Below are positions 49,948 to 64,000 of a stretch of DNA of 64,000 nucleotides, one piece after another (the first letter of the stretch is position 1; every line of letters starts with the position of its first letter). A program made the translations under genes and the position numbers. Below the pieces are notes generated by a model. That model was given only the letters and a program-made list of their open reading frames with translations, was not told the origin of the DNA and searched no databases. Source of the DNA: Tenrec ecaudatus (taxonomy: Eukaryota; Chordata; Mammalia; Afrosoricida; Tenrecidae); contig NW_027459433.1 in assembly GCF_050624435.1 (NCBI RefSeq), positions 496,001-560,000 of the forward strand. Direction: 5' to 3'.

Positions 49948-51794
49948 CAAAATCATTTTCTTGGGGGCTCATACAGCTCTTATCACAATCTATGCATCCA
50001 TCCATTGTGTCTAGCACATTTGTTCATTGTTGCCATCATCATTTTCAAAACAATTTCATTCTACTTGAGCCCTTGGCATGGGCTCCTCATTTTTCCCTCT
50101 TCCCTTCTTCACGAACTCTTAATAATTCATAAATTGTTATTAATTTTTCATGTCTTACACTGTCCGAGGTCTCTCTTTACCCTCTTTTCTACTGCCCATG
50201 CCCAAGGAGGGGTTACATTGTGATCAGTGCCCCCTCTTGGTACCACTACTCTCACAGCTGTCTACAAATGGGTTTGGGGTCTCCAGTCCACCCTCCCCCT
50301 CAATCACATCAATAAGGCTTTTTGTTCTGGGTCTTTGATGCCAGATACCTGATCCCTTCGACACCTCTTTATCACACAAGCTGGTGTGCTTCTTCCATGT
50401 GGGCTTTGTTGCTTCTTAGAGAGAGTCACTTGTTCATCTTCAAGCCTGTAAGACCCCAGATGCTATATCTTTGCATTGCTGGACACCATCACCTTTCTTC
50501 ATTACATTTGCTTATGCACCCATTTGTCTTCAGCAATTCTGGCGGGAAGGTTATCACAGAATGCCAGGTGACTAGAACAAAGTGTTCTTGCGTTGAGGGA
50601 GTACTTGAGTAGAGGCCCACTTAATTGGACCTTTTGGACCTACTTTCTATCCAGCTCTTGGTAATCCAGGGTGTGTGCTACAGACTCGTGGACTTAATAT
50701 TGTTCTTTGGAGGCACACAATATCTTTCATAGGCCACACCAGAAAGAATCCATGTGGAAGCTACATTCACTGGAGTTTGTAAACTGGGCTTTCATTCAAA
50801 CTCATCAGGAGCCCTTTGATTTAAGACTGAAATTCATCAGTGTGAGAAGATGATGACTGCTATCCCAAGTTATGGAATTGGCAGTTATTGGACTTTGGTT
50901 TGACTCTCTGGCCTTCAGGGTGCCTAATGAATGGTGATCCAGGAATACCAAATATTTACTACTTTAATGCTCTTCTTATTTTGTTATGACATGTATTAGT
51001 CAGGTATGCATGTTGCTACCTTTTGGAATGAATTTTGTTGAAAGTTTTGTTCCAACATCAACCCTAATTATTTGTGTAAATAGTGTCCAGCCCAGCCTGT
51101 GTGATCACGAGGTGTCAATGGGATCAGGTATCAGGCATCAAAAAACAAAAAGTCCTTTCACTGTGATGAGTGGGAGTGCGAAATGGGGACACAAAACCCA
51201 TCTATAGGCAACTGGACATACCCTTACAGAAGGGCCTTGGGGAGGAGACAAACCAGTCAGGGTATAGTATAGTAAAGATAAAACATACAGCTTTCCTCTA
51301 GTTCTTTAATGCTTCCTCCCTCCCACTATCATGATCCCAATTCTACCTTACAAATACGGGTAGACCAGAGGATGTACACTGGTACAGACAGGAACTAGAA
51401 ACAGAGGCAATCCAGGACAGATGACCCTCTGAGGACTAGTAGTGAGAGTGGCGATACCGGGAGGGTGGAGGGAAGGTAGGGTAGAAAGGGGCAAGGGATT
51501 ATAAAGATCTACATATAAACTCCTCCATGGGGGACAGACAACAGAAAAGTGGGTGAAGGGAGACGTTGGACAGTGTGAGATATGCCAAAATAATAATAAT
51601 TTATAAATAATCAAGGGTTCGTGAGGGAGGGTGGGGGAAGGAGGGTGAAAATGAGGAGCTGATACCAAGGGCTCAAGTAGAAAGAAAATGTTTTGAAAAT
51701 TATATGGCAACAAATGTACAAATGTGCTTGACACAATGTATGTATGGATGAATTGTAATAAGAGCTGTATGAGTCCCCCCAGAAAAGATTTTTT
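49948..51794. mobile_element. Unit 2 copies of L1 3' UTR insertions
   Basis: Same arrangement as 4,293-6,139: a minus-strand deleted young-type 3' UTR, then the older 3' UTR split by a plus-strand young one. Confidence 0.7.
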
Positions 51795-52514
51795 AATAAA
51801 TTGTTCAGAAACTTGAATTTAATCTATATAAGTCAACAATTCGAGCATGAATTGATGTCTGAAACCAGCCTATACTTCTATATGCTTTTCTCAACCGTGT
51901 TTTAAATTCTGTATCATTAGCTAAATGAATCACACTATCGTTACCTTATGTCCCAGGAAGATGGTTTGAAAAGTTTTCGTTATCATAAAATGATAATGTT
52001 GTTTCTAAAGTGAACCAGAGACATATGTAAACCACAGATATGTGAATGGATTTTGTGCTCCCATTTAAATCTAGCCCCAATCTAAGAACTATGCGTTCTT
52101 AGGATGTGGCCCTCTTTAATGCTTAAAGAAGTCACTAAAGATATAGGTGCTATAGAAGAAACAAAACAAAAGAGAATGAAAAAACAACAAACAAAGCCCA
52201 AGTAATATACTCATAAAAATTATATCTGTTTGTAATTAATAGATAAAAATTTTACTAGTACATTGCTTAGAACACATGGTAGATAAATGGAATCACAGAA
52301 TGGAATTTTCCCACTTTTTGCAGTCCATTGTATATTCAATATCTGTAAGTCTTAACATTTACAAAAAGTACAAAACAAGGTGATCTATATTAAACATAAT
52401 GCCTGTGCTATAAATTGTCATCACAAGGTAATTATTTTACTATTGATTCAAACATTTTCTTCATTCAATACTTTTATTGAAGTTCAAAGTATACATTCTT
52501 AAGACAATAAATAC

Positions 52515-52589
52515 CTGGCTGTTTTTTCTTAGTATCACAGAGGTACCATCATCAACTTCAAATTCTCCATAGTCTCTTAGACACCGTAC
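52515..52589 (-). pseudogene. GINS1: GINS1-like exon 6 (unit 2)
   Basis: Second copy of the 75-base exon, identical in the part compared by eye, with the same splice sites. Between it and the promoter of the unit 1 gene at about 36.8 kb there is no sequence resembling the last GINS1 exon, so this copy appears to lack its normal C-terminus. Confidence 0.9.
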
Positions 52590-52979
52590 CTGAAAAGAAA
52601 ATCAGATATTTTATCCAAATTACCTTTTAAAATATGCAGTGATCATAACATGAAGTGGGATTATATAAATGCCCGAACAGTAAAAGTACTGTATTTTATG
52701 TGTCTGTTTCCTCCTCTGTGTACTTAGGACCCTTACTATTCCCAGATATTTACTGTGGTCCTAAACCTAAAGATCTCAATTTCCTACGTCACCGGGAAGG
52801 GAAACATAAGCTTTGCAAATGTATACATGGATGGTATTACCAATAAGGAAACCAGGGATTTAGATAAAAGGAGACTACATAGTTGGACGTTTTCCTCTCA
52901 AACAATGCACTATATTAATCAGAAGGAATAAAAATGAGGGACATAACAGTGGCAAACAAGAAAGAAAAGAGCATTTTAC

Positions 52980-53035
52980 CTCAACTAGATTGACCAGATC
53001 CTTCCCATAATCCATCAGGATAAAAGAACATACAT
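52980..53035 (-). other. Exon-like segment, unit 2 copy
   Basis: Copy of the exon-like segment at 7,323-7,378, unchanged by eye. Its conservation here reflects only the recent duplication. Confidence 0.25.
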
Positions 53036-53051
53036 CTAAAAACAAACTGTT

Positions 53052-54889
53052 TTTCTTTTTAACAATTTATTGGGGCTCATACAATTCTTATCACAGTTCA
53101 TACATATACATACATCAATTGTATAAAGCACATCTGTACAGTCTTTGCCCTAATCATATTTTTCTCTTTTCCTTTTTTACATTTTATTAGGGACTCATAC
53201 AACTCTTATCACAATCCATACATATACATACATCAATTGTATAAAGCACATCCATACATTCCCTTGCCCCAATCATTCTCAAGGCATTTGCTCTCCACTT
53301 AAGCCCCTTGCATCAGGTCCTCTTTTTTATTTTTTCCCCCTCCCTCCCCTTTCCCCCCTCCCTCGTGTGCACTTGGTAATTTATACATCGTTATTTTGTC
53401 ATATCTTGCCCTATCCGGAGTCTCCCTTACCCCCCTTCTCTGCTGTCCCTCTCCCAGGGAAGAGGTCACATGTGGATCCTTGTAATCAGTACCCCCTTTC
53501 CAACCCACTCACCCTCCACTCTCCCAGCATCGTCCCTCACACCCTTGGTCCTGAAGGTATCATCCACCTTGGATTCCCTGTACCTCCAGCCCTCATATGT
53601 ACCAGTGTACAGCCTCTGCCCTATCCAGCCCTGCAAGGTAGAATTCGTATCATGGTAGTTGGGGGGAGGAAGCATCCAGGATCTGGAGGAAAGTTGTGTT
53701 CTTCATCGGTACTACCTCGCACCCTAATTAACCCATCTCCTCTCCTAAACCCCTCTATGAGGGGATCTCCATTGGCCGACACTTGGGCCTTGGGTCTCCA
53801 CTCTGCACTTCCCCCTTCATTTAATATGGTATATATATACATATATACATATACATATATACATATACACACATGTACACATACATACACACATATCTTT
53901 TTTTTTTTTTTGCATGATGCCTTATACCTGGTCCCTTGGCACCTCGTGATCGCACTGGCCGGTGTGCTTCTTCCATGTGGGCTTTTTTGCTTCTGAGCTA
54001 GATGGCCGCTTTTTCACCTTCAAGTCTTTAAGACCCCAGACACTATCTCTTTTGATAGTCAGGCACCATCAGCTTTCTTCACCACATTTGCTTATGCACC
54101 CATTTGTCTTCAGCGATCCTATCATGGAGGTGTGCAGTCAATGATATGATTTTTTGTTCTTTGATGCCTGGTAACTGATCCCTTCGGGACCACTCGATCA
54201 CACAGGCTGGTGTGTTCTTCCATGTGGACTTTGTTGCTTCTGAGCTAGATGGCCGCTTGTTTATCTTCAAGCCTTTAAGACCCCAGTCACTACCTCTTTT
54301 GATAGCCGGGCACCATCAGCTTTCTTCACCACATTTACTTGTTCACCCACTTTGGCTCCAGCCGTTGTGTCGGGAGAGTGAGCATCATAGAGTTCCAATT
54401 TAATAAAAGGAGATATTCATGCATTGAGTGAGTGAACAAACTGTTTTTCAAAGGAAATCAAGTCTTCCAATCTCTTGTTTCTCAGGAATACTTAAAAATA
54501 CATTTAAAAGATTCAGTTTCATGCTCTTTCATTTTGCTTACACAGTAACTTAGCAATCAATTAATTTTCATTTAGTATTTTAAAAATAAAACAAAATTTA
54601 TGGAAGATGGAATGTTAGATTACATTAAGATGCTTGAAATTAAAGTGCCAACATCCAATCATTTTTGACCTATAAAATGTAAGCTTAATATAGTTCAGCT
54701 CACACATCACTATTACCTTAAAACTGTGAATCAAAGTTTGTTGCAGAGAGGGCACTATAAGCATTTCCATACTCCTGTCCCTCTATAGCAGTGTTTCCCA
54801 AAGTGGGGATACTGCAATGATCCAGGAGGAGTACAAAGCAGATAGCTACACTTTATCCTGGAGTATAGGCTATTGTATAAAAGTTTTTA

Positions 54890-54949
<60 letters not shown>

Positions 54950-56220
54950 ATAGTGAATGAAGGGGTAAGTGCAGCGTGGAGACTCAAAGCCCATTTGTCG
55001 GCCACTGGAGATCCCCTCATAGAGGGGTTTAGGAGAGGAGATGGGTCAGTCAGGGTGCGATGCAGTACCGATGAAGAACACAGCTTTCTCCCAGATCCTG
55101 GATGCTTCCTCCCCCAACTACCATGATCCGAATTCTACCTTGCAGGACTGGATAGGGCAGAGGTTGTACACTGGTGCATATGGGAGCTGGAGGCACAGGG
55201 AATCCAGGGTGGATGATAACTTCAGAACCAATGGTATGAGGGGCAATGCTGGGAGAGTGGAGGGTGAGTGGGTTGGAAAGGGGGAACTGATTACAAGGAT
55301 CCACATGTGACCTCCTCCCTGGGAGATGGACGGCAGAGAAGGGTGAGGGGGGGGGTAAGGGAGACCCCGGATAGGGAAAGATATGACAAAATAACAATGT
55401 ATAAATTACCAAGGGCACATGAGGGAGGGGAGAAAAAAAAGAGGACCTGATGCAAAGGTAAAGTGAAGAGCAAATGCTTTGAGAGTGATTAGGGCAAAGA
55501 ATGTAGGGATGTGCTTTATACAATTGATGTATGTATATGTGTTGATTGTGATAAGAGTTGTATGAGCCACTAATGAAATGTAAAAAAAGAAAGAAAAAAA
55601 AAAAGAACACAGCTTTCCCCCGGATCCTGGATGCTTCCTCCCCCCAACTACCATGATCCTAATTCTACACTGGTGCATATGGGAGCTGGAAGCACAGGGA
55701 ATCCAGGGTGGATGATAACTTCAGGACCAATGGTATGAGGGGCAATGCTGGGAGAGTGGAGGGTGAGTGGGTTGGAAAGGGGGAACTGATTACAAGGATC
55801 CACATGTGACCTCCTCTCTGGGAGACGGACGGCAGAGAAGGGTGGGGGGGCGGGGGGTAAGGGAGACTCCGGATAGGGAAAGATATGACAAAATAACAAT
55901 CTATAAATTATCAAGGGCTCATGATGGAGGGGGGCAAGGGAGGGAGGGGGGAAAAAAAGAGGACCTAATGCAAAGGGCTTAAGTGGAGAGCAAATGCTTT
56001 CAAAATGATTAGGGCAAAGAATGTAGGAATGTGCTTTACACAATTGATGTATGTATATGTGTGGATTGTGATAAGAATTTATGAGCCCCTAATAAAATGT
56101 AAAAAAATGATTAGGGCAAAGAATGTACAGATGTGCTTTATACAATTGATGTACGTGTATATATATGGATTGTGATAAGAGTTCTATGAGCCCCTAATAA
56201 AACAATTAGGAAAAAAACAG
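53052..56220. mobile_element. Unit 2 copies of the L1 cluster with duplicated core and triple 3' ends
   Basis: Same arrangement as 7,396-10,545, including both copies of the core, the hAT-like end fragment, the CA repeat and three successive plus-strand L1 3' ends. The main length differences lie in homopolymers and the CA tract. Confidence 0.75.
54895..54948 (+). repeat. CA microsatellite (unit 2)
   Basis: About 54 bases of (CA)n, longer than its partner at 9,234-9,271. Confidence 0.97.
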
Positions 56221-56285
56221 GCCCAAAGAACAAAAGAAAACTGGGTTAGCAATATATATACATAAATTAAAATATCTATAAAGAG

Positions 56286-57985
56286 ATTCTATCACCGCCC
56301 TCTAGTTGATTCTAACTCACAATGACCCTATATTGGTTTTCCAAGGCTGTAAATCCTTACAGAAACTAAGAGTCTCATCTTTCTCCTGAGCAACAGTTGG
56401 TAAATTTGAACCTTAAGATCCTCAGAACCCTGGTGGTACAGCAGTTAATCACTGGGTTGCAATCTGCATGGTCGACAGTTCAAAACTACCAGTACCAGTA
56501 GGAGAAAGCCTGGGCTTTCTACTCAGAAACCCATAGGGGATCCCTAGGAATCAGCATTGACTCAATACCAGAGAGTTTGGTTCTGGAACCTTATGGTTAG
56601 CAGTCCAATCAATGCCTATCCTACAATGTCAGCAGGGATCCTAAGAAAGAGATGAAGAGATGTAGTCAATGAATAAGGCCCATCTAGCCATCATCTCTTA
56701 TGCATTGTATTATCAATTCTAGCCTATATGGCTATGGTTAAAATCCCATTTTGGAGGGATGGTTATGTGGAAAAGCCATCTCAGAAGCAGGAACACAGAG
56801 AAATGCTGGACCATCAAGGTGTAAGAGGCCCTAGTGGGACATACTTGAGATCTTTGTCTGAAGTGGTAGAGACTGAGATGGAGGCATCAAAGGCTGCAGC
56901 ACAGAGACCATGGGACAGAACAGAGGGACTAGGCCAAGACCAGAGGCTGAGGCAAGGCGTCCATGACATAAAACAGAGGAGCAATACTGAGACTATGATA
57001 CTTTGACGCAGAGCAGTGGGCTGCCTTTCTGGCCCAAAGAGGCAAAGGGACTATGTGACTGAGAGGCTAAGGACTAAAGACTGACATGACTGCTGGATGA
57101 CAGGAGAGGTACACTTACTGTTTCCTGATGCTGACTTGTGGTAACTAGTTACCTTCCTTAATAAGCCCACTAAATTGTGAATATTGTCTGTGAGTTCTGT
57201 GAGGCCAACTGGGACCGATAATTGAACCCGACAGAAAGGCAGTGTGTGAGGGAGGAGTGGGTGGTGTCAGAATAGATATTGAAGGATGAAGGATGGAGGC
57301 ATGTCTGAACTCTGCCTCATGGAAACAGTGAAGCCAGAGAAAGTCAAATACGGCCCTCTGATATGTCTTCCTACATTTAAAGAAGCCAATCCAATTACTA
57401 GCACTAACAAATAAGAGAAACAACGTTACTGGATAACTCAACAGGATATTTGAGTTGGCAGAAGAACAGAACAGCTTATTGAGTCTGAGGAACAAAAGTA
57501 AAGAAACATGATCCCAAGGAACACCATCAAGCAAATCAATGCAAATATTATGGAAGTCCCAGAAGAGGGCAAAGGGTAACTAAATAAAACTTAATAGACA
57601 ACAGCAGAACATTACCAAAACTTGACAAAGGACAAGAATGTACATATCAATGTCACTTAAGAATTTCCAAATCAGAAGAAAGCCTGAGAGATCCACACCA
57701 AAATATCTTATCATCAAACTCTTTAAAAAAAAGATAAAATCTTGACAATATCAAATAAAATGAAGTACCAATTTACATATATAGAAACCCTGGAAACCAG
57801 GAGGTAATAGAGTCACATATTTAAAATAATGAAAGAAATGAACAGCCATCCAAGATTCCTATAGCCAGCAAAACTTTCCTTTATAAATGAGGATAAAATT
57901 CAAGAAAACAAATAAAACCTGAGGGAATGTTGAGACATTCCTTTAGATTGAAATACAAGGAGAGTAGATTGCAAGATGAAGCAAT
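56286..57985. mobile_element. Unit 2 copies of paired AfroSINEs and L1/HAL1 remnant
   Basis: Corresponds to 10,614-12,310: two AfroSINEs back to back at 56,286-56,588, unassigned sequence, then the ORF1 remnant from about 57,275. Confidence 0.65.
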
Positions 57986-57998
57986 ATAGAGAAAAAGG

Positions 57999-58556
57999 TG
58001 TTAGGTTCCTGGATTCAGGTACCTGAAAGAATTCACACAGCAGAAGCAGGTTTGTAATCCAAGTGATTTTATGGGGAAAAGGGAAGTTTCAGGTATTACA
58101 GCCTCAAATAATACACATTGTTTTAAGAAAGCATACAAGGATCCGCAGAACTGCACATGGGTTCACTGCTGAATGGGGAAAAAACACATAGAAAGAACAG
58201 GAACACGTAACCCAGCACGTGGAACCAGGAAATCCCAGGGGCCAAAAGGGCTCCCACCCCCCACTTGTGGAGAATGCTGGAATGGAAGGAAGTCAAGGCA
58301 GGGTCTTTATTCCCTCCTTTCCACAACGGCTGGGGGAAGCATGGTTGAAGGTATTGGTTGGTTCCACTGGCTTGAGTTTAGGCCCACCTGTGTGAGGTAA
58401 TGTAACTGAGCCTAATCTGTGTGCCCTGGTGGACCTCCCCTCGGGGCGGAGGGAGCTCTTGTCTGAGCATGCTCAGTTTGATTGTTCTAAAATTTAACGG
58501 ATGCCTGATTTCTTCCAATCCTTTTGCTTTAGCCTTATGCAGTTAGTGCGGAGACA
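57999..58556 (-). mobile_element. Solitary LTR-like fossil (unit 2)
   Basis: Copy of the LTR-like element at 12,324-12,881. Confidence 0.45.
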
Positions 58557-59165
58557 ACCCCCTTGTGGTGCTTATGTAATCTGATGTCAATTTGGGACTT
58601 GAGAGGATTAAGAGTGAAGTGGTGGAGTCTAGTTGGTCAATCAGGATAGCCAGTGAGGCCTCTGTGTGGGCATTGCCTTCGCCTGAGAATTCTGGGAACT
58701 CCAGTATTTCCTCCTTAAACAGGAGACGCTTCTCTCTCTCAGCTCACTTCCTTGGAGATGCTCTACTGGCAAGACACATGGCACTACGTCCTGGTAGCTG
58801 GGAAAGCCACACGGACCTACCCTGATGCAACAGACCTCTGGAGCCAGAGAAGCTACATAGAGAAGAACCCTGCCAGCGCTGAGATGTTTACAATGCTACT
58901 GGATCCAAAAACTTTCTACTCGCTGGTTCAAGATCGTCCTGCAATAGGAGTCATTGCATGTTTCGTGAGTCTGACGAGGCCTTTACAGATTGGTATCAGA
59001 CATATGGGCTAATATTGGGCTCACGGACTTGACCTGGACTGGGCTGGGACGTTTTCGCAATATTCAGTTGTTCTTCTATATAAACCTCTTTCTTATAAAC
59101 ATGAGTTTCTATGAATTTGTTTCTCTTGTCTACCCAGACTAACACTCCCCCTTTATGGCCCCTAT
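58557..59165 (-). mobile_element. Unclassified repeat family, unit 2 copy
   Basis: Copy of 12,882-13,490. Confidence 0.6.
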
Positions 59166-60620
59166 TCTGGCTACCTAACATATTTAGCCAACACCTAAGT
59201 TGAATGCAAACATTTTTCTTTGGTCTACTTTATTCAATATTCAAAAGTATACAAAAGAGGATAATAAAGATGGTTCAAAATCCAAAAATTAACTAAGCGC
59301 CAAAGTACGTGGTACTACTGGAAGAAATGAGGAGCAAAGAGAGGATAACCCACTTAACAAGTAACAAAATGACAACTATATGACAGGGACTTCAAGTGTG
59401 TGCAAATATGGAATTTAAAAACTGAAAAAAGTCCCAGAAACATTTGAAGCTCCTTGGTAAGTACTTCCTTAGTGGTAGTAACTTTCAATATGAAAGTATT
59501 AAAATGTCCAGTGTAAAAGCAGAGACCTTGTGATATGCATATGATACAACTTTGCTTATGGAAAGCTAAGAGGATTCAACACATTAATGAAGAACTGAGA
59601 CTAAAGCTTTCTGTAGGGATTATGGCTCGATGGAAAAAAAAAGCCTCATGCTCGGGCCAATAAACACAATGATAAAAAGAGAAAAAAATAAATTGACACG
59701 GATTTCATTTATTTCAATGCATAATCAACATTCATGGAATTAGTGAAGAAATCAAGCCATGAGATAAATGCTGCAAAAGACTTCTTTAAAGTGTTAAAGA
59801 GCAGCAGAGTCAGCAAAATGACTGTCAGACAACAAACTCGGACAACTCTCAGCAATTATAGAGAAGGTCCACTAGGAGCGATATCCTAAACTTCATGGAA
59901 GAGAATCTCAATATGAAGTACATCCAAGCTTCTTAAACTGAGAGAGCAGTAGCAACTACTAACAGATTCCCCTCTTTGTTATAGGCTGTCCACACGCTGG
60001 GGAAGCGTCCCTCCTGCCTGGCATAGCCAATTTTTTCTGGTCCCTGAGCTAACCCAGCTGACCAAGCCTCTTGGCTTGCTGTCCTCTGGTGAAGAACAGC
60101 TTTGCAGAGTCAGCTTGGTGCAGACAGTCACTAGCCAAGCTTAACTTTTGCTTTGTTCTACAGTTCCACCAGCCCTTGCTCAACATTCCTCACCTTGCCA
60201 CCCCCAAGCAGGAAATGTGTTAGCAAAACAACACAATTAGGGGGCAAGGGGGAAAGAGAAGCCTAGCACTTCCCGCACCAATCTCAAAGTAGACTTGAGA
60301 GGTTTAATTTAACCCCCCCATTGGGTGAGAAATCCACACACCTGGCCTCTAGACCTGGCAGGAACCCCATCTTATCCCTCAAGGGGTGGAGTCAAGGGAC
60401 AGAGTTTTTGTGGGTTTTGAACTGCGGACCATGCTGATCGCAACCCAATGTGTAACCACTGTACCACCAGGGGTCCTTTTATCTCAGTAAAACTATGAAA
60501 ACTAGTCCTCGGTTTATCTGACCCCAGCCATGCTATTTTTTAATCACCTAATATGTATATGAAAGGTGAACAATGAATAAGACAGAGGTGAATTGATAAC
60601 TATGAATTATGATATCGCAG

Positions 60621-62895
60621 AAAAGCACTGACAAAACATCAACAGCCAGAAGAGCAAACAAAGCTATGCTGGAAGAGCTACAGCGGGAGTGCCCCTTAAA
60701 GAGGCCGACTCCGTGTATATGTCATCTGGATGGCAAGTCCCTGGATGGTCAAAAAGAGGAAGCCTCTCAGTGGTACACATTGACACCAGGACTGCAATAA
60801 TGGGCTCAAACAGCAATGTTTGAGAAGAGGGTGCGGGGCAAGGCAGTGTTTCATTCTGTTGTACATCTAGTTACTATGAATAGGACTTGGTGGCACCTAA
60901 CAAAACTATATTCATATCCCCTTCTTACATAATAGGAGCATAATCCACACATTCAATAAAATCCATTCTCAAGAGGTAAAACTTACTTCAATATATAAGC
61001 TTTGGGAGGCTTCATATCCTGTGTTATGTCCAAACCTTCATTTCCTCCCAATGACCTCATGTAAGTAGCAAGGGACTTCTTATAACAATTGAACCATTCT
61101 ATCTGAAAACAGAAAAATGGTCTTTTTACCAAGTGACAAAGAAAACAAGCTTGCCAACATTGTGTAATCGTGACTTCAAACAGCACATACGCCCATGTAG
61201 ATCATGAGTGTGGCATTCCTGTATTTATATAGCGAACATTAATGGTTGTCTTCTACGAGTCAGGAACTGTCTGTGCACTTAGGATGGAGCATTCAACCAA
61301 AACAGACAAAATTCTTGTTATCACATAGCTTACAAACCAGTAGACCTAAGCACAGATCTAAAAAAACCATTCAACCAGAAACAACACTACGAAAAACACA
61401 TGATTCAGTTATGGTCGCATTAAATACTGCACGGACTCTTTTTATAAGAATGGAACAACATGCTTGAGCAGACAATGCAAATGTCCCCAAAGAGAAGGAA
61501 GGACAAGCAAAATGAGGAGTGCACACAATAGAAGATAGTGAGGCTTACTTTGGAATTCAGTTCTAAGTTGTAGCTGACAAGGGTAAACCTTTATCACACG
61601 TAAAGTGGCGCAAGAGGTCACATTATTTTACGACTGCATTTGTAGGAAAGTCAGTCATCGGAATTCTATAAATGTAAAAAAGTAGATTAAGAGTTGCCAA
61701 AGGGCTGGGGGAAGGAAATAATAATAAAAGGCATTTGTTATTTTTTAAAGTCTATTATGGTTAGGGTGAAAGTTTACAGAGAAAACTCATGTTTTATACA
61801 GTAATTTATATATATTTTGTTTTGTGACATTAGTTGCAATCTCCTCAGAATCTTATTTATGTATAATTACAGAAAGGTAGGCAAAACAAAGATGTACAGG
61901 TTAATGACATTATTAAGAAACAGCCTGGTCAAGGAGTAACACATCCTCAGCCCCAAAATGGAGACTTATCATTTTGTTCCATTCTGAAAATTTTACATTA
62001 TCACCCAAGAATGCATCCCTAAAACACTAGTTTAGTGCTGTTCATTATTTGTACTTTAAATAGATCCACACAGTATTTATTATTTTGTGACAAATTTCTT
62101 TCACTAAACATATTTTGGATTTCTGAAATTCTACTTTAAAGTGATGAAGAGCAAGGATGTCACACTTTGAGGACTGAGCAATGCCATGGGATTTTCCATT
62201 GACCTTAGCCATGGGATTTTCCATTGCCTCATAAGCATATGAAAGTTGGACAACAATTAATAAAGACCAAAGAATAGATGCCTTTGAATTAGCATGTTGG
62301 CAAAGAACACCGAAAGTACCATGGACTGCTAACTGAACAAACAAATCTGTCTCGGAAGATCACAGCCAGACTGATCCTTAGAGATGAGTATGGCAAGACT
62401 TGTCTCACAAGTTTTGGGCATGTTTTCAGGAGACCAGTCCTTAGAAAACGACACAATACTTGGTACAGTGCAAAGTCAGTGGGAAAAACAAAAACAACTC
62501 AAGGAGATGAATTGATACGGTAACTCAACAATGGGTTCAAACATAACAATTGTGAGGATGCAGAGTCCAGTAGTACTTCATGCTGATCTAGACAGGGCCA
62601 CTATGAGGCGGAACTGACGAGAAGGCACCCACCACTACTATGTTGGTTAGTATTGGGTTATGTGTTGGCTAAAGCCAAGGTCAACAGTTTGACTCAACCA
62701 GTTACACCTAGGGAGAAAGGGGATTTCTGCTCCTATAAAGAAATACAGCTTCAGAAACCTAAAGAGCCAGTTCGACTTTGCTCATCCTTAAGGATTGTTA
62801 AAAGTCAATGGCAGTGGGTGTTTTACACAATTAATGTATGTATGTATGGATTGTGATAATAGTTGTATGAGCCCCAATAAAATGATTTTTAAAAA
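60621..62895. mobile_element. Unit 2 copies of RTE fragments and short L1 end
   Basis: RTE 3' fragments at about 60,621-60,911 and 62,136-62,641 and a very short L1 end at 62,811-62,895 correspond to 14,945-17,215. GINS1-like exon 5 lies between the two RTE fragments. Confidence 0.7.
60987..61102 (-). pseudogene. GINS1: GINS1-like exon 5 (unit 2)
   Basis: Second copy of exon 5, also 116 bases and sharing the one-base deletion in the AAAGC run. The rest of this gene copy (exons 4 to 1) would lie right of the window. Confidence 0.9.
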
Positions 62896-64000
62896 AGAAA
62901 TTATGACATAAGATTATCTCTCTCTAAAGTGTCTTGGAGTCTCTAACTTGTAAACTACTATTTGTCTACCTTCATGGAAAAAAATAATACACTAATCTTT
63001 GTTAAAGATGGCATCACCTATCCCTTATCGGTGAGTTCAAAGTGAAATGTTCACATATAGAAACTGAATTTCGGTTTATGCTGTGAGAAGGAAAAGGCAG
63101 AGGCAGTGATTCTCTCCATAGACTAGACCTTGTAGAGACTCTATTAACACCGAATTTGGACCCCAGCTATAAGGGATTTCCATTGAACTCAAGGTCAAAA
63201 TGAAGTCTAAAATATGGAAATCTAATCTCAAGACTAACATTATAATTCTTAATTATAATTTTCTGGTTCGAAAATCAGCATCTTGAAGTCTTACCTGTGT
63301 GCCTTGTCATGACTACCTTGTACTAAACTAAAAAAGTTTATGCACGACAAGTTCATGTATTTATGTTTAAAATAAAATCCTCATCTATTGGTTACTTAAA
63401 TTTTAAGATAAAATCCTACAAGAACTATTACTCTTAAACACTCTATGTTTTTAAAAAAATACTATAGCTATTGTTATTAGAGAAAGAACATGTTCTGTTC
63501 ATTTCACCATAATAAAGAGACACCCCTCAAGTCCACTTAATGTAAGATTCCGGCACAAAGACCATGGAAAAAGAACCTGAAAAATTAACTGGTAACGTAA
63601 TTATTTAGTAGTTCCCTCAAGAAGCTGAGGTACTTTGTTTCTTTCTCCAGAACATGAACAGAATAAAAATAAAGCATGGAAATGTACTTAGCAATCCAAG
63701 ATCAGAGGAGGCAATGGTATTAGAGATTAAAACCTGAGCAGACTGCGGATGACAGTGGAAGCCCAAACTCCATTTGCACAGTTCCCACACAGATTAAGCC
63801 TCCAGTGAATCTCCTTAGACCATGAACAAAGAATGGAAATAGTCTTGTTATACACTGAGTGCATTGGAAAGTAGATTAACACAGATAATTTTTAACGTTA
63901 TTGTTTTTCTCTCTTTTGGTCCCTTTTAAATTTGTCCTAGTTTTTATATTTTCTTTTGGATTGAGGGCTGTTTTTTTTTGCATATGATTTTCTTTCTTTT

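Overview
This is mammalian nuclear DNA: intron-bearing, rich in retrotransposons, with no prokaryotic gene structure. AfroSINEs place it in Afrotheria. A long SPIN-type hAT transposon and a short SPIN derivative point to a tenrec (Echinops-like), the afrotherian in which SPIN was first described. The species call is an inference from repeats.

The main large-scale feature is a direct tandem duplication with a period of about 45.66 kb. Bases 1-18,325 recur in the same order and orientation at 45,660-64,000, nearly identical apart from scattered substitutions and small indels. The window holds one full unit (1 to about 45,659) plus the first 18.3 kb of the next. Both outer breakpoints lie outside the window.

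The only multi-exon host gene recognised is GINS1 (PSF1, a subunit of the GINS replicative helicase complex), on the minus strand. Six exons match human GINS1 exons 1-6 in order: exon 1 at 36.7 kb, 2 at 34.4, 3 at 25.1, 4 at 24.0, 5 at 15.3 and 6 at 6.9. Exons 6 and 5 recur in the second unit at 52.5 and 61.0 kb. The reading looks damaged: the exon 1 donor reads AT instead of GT, exon 5 lacks one base in both copies, and the terminal exon 7 is absent from the 15.8 kb between exon 6 of unit 2 and the promoter of unit 1. The simplest reading is an unprocessed, duplicated GINS1 pseudogene that keeps a CpG-rich promoter with E2F-, CCAAT- and ETS-like sites.

Nearly everything else is mobile DNA. 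A young L1 lineage has a very long, G-rich 3' UTR present many times, with nesting, 5' inversion and 3' transduction; an older L1 lineage carries a diverged version of the same 3' UTR core. There are also AfroSINEs, RTE-type LINE fragments, MIR relics, a solitary LTR-like fossil, an unclassified repeat family (three copies) and two retrocopies. The RPL39 retrocopy has an intact 51-codon frame and occurs once per unit. The SUMO2 retrocopy sits inside the SPIN transposon with a recognisable target-site duplication.

Most long open frames in the window are antisense or out-of-frame shadows of repeats.
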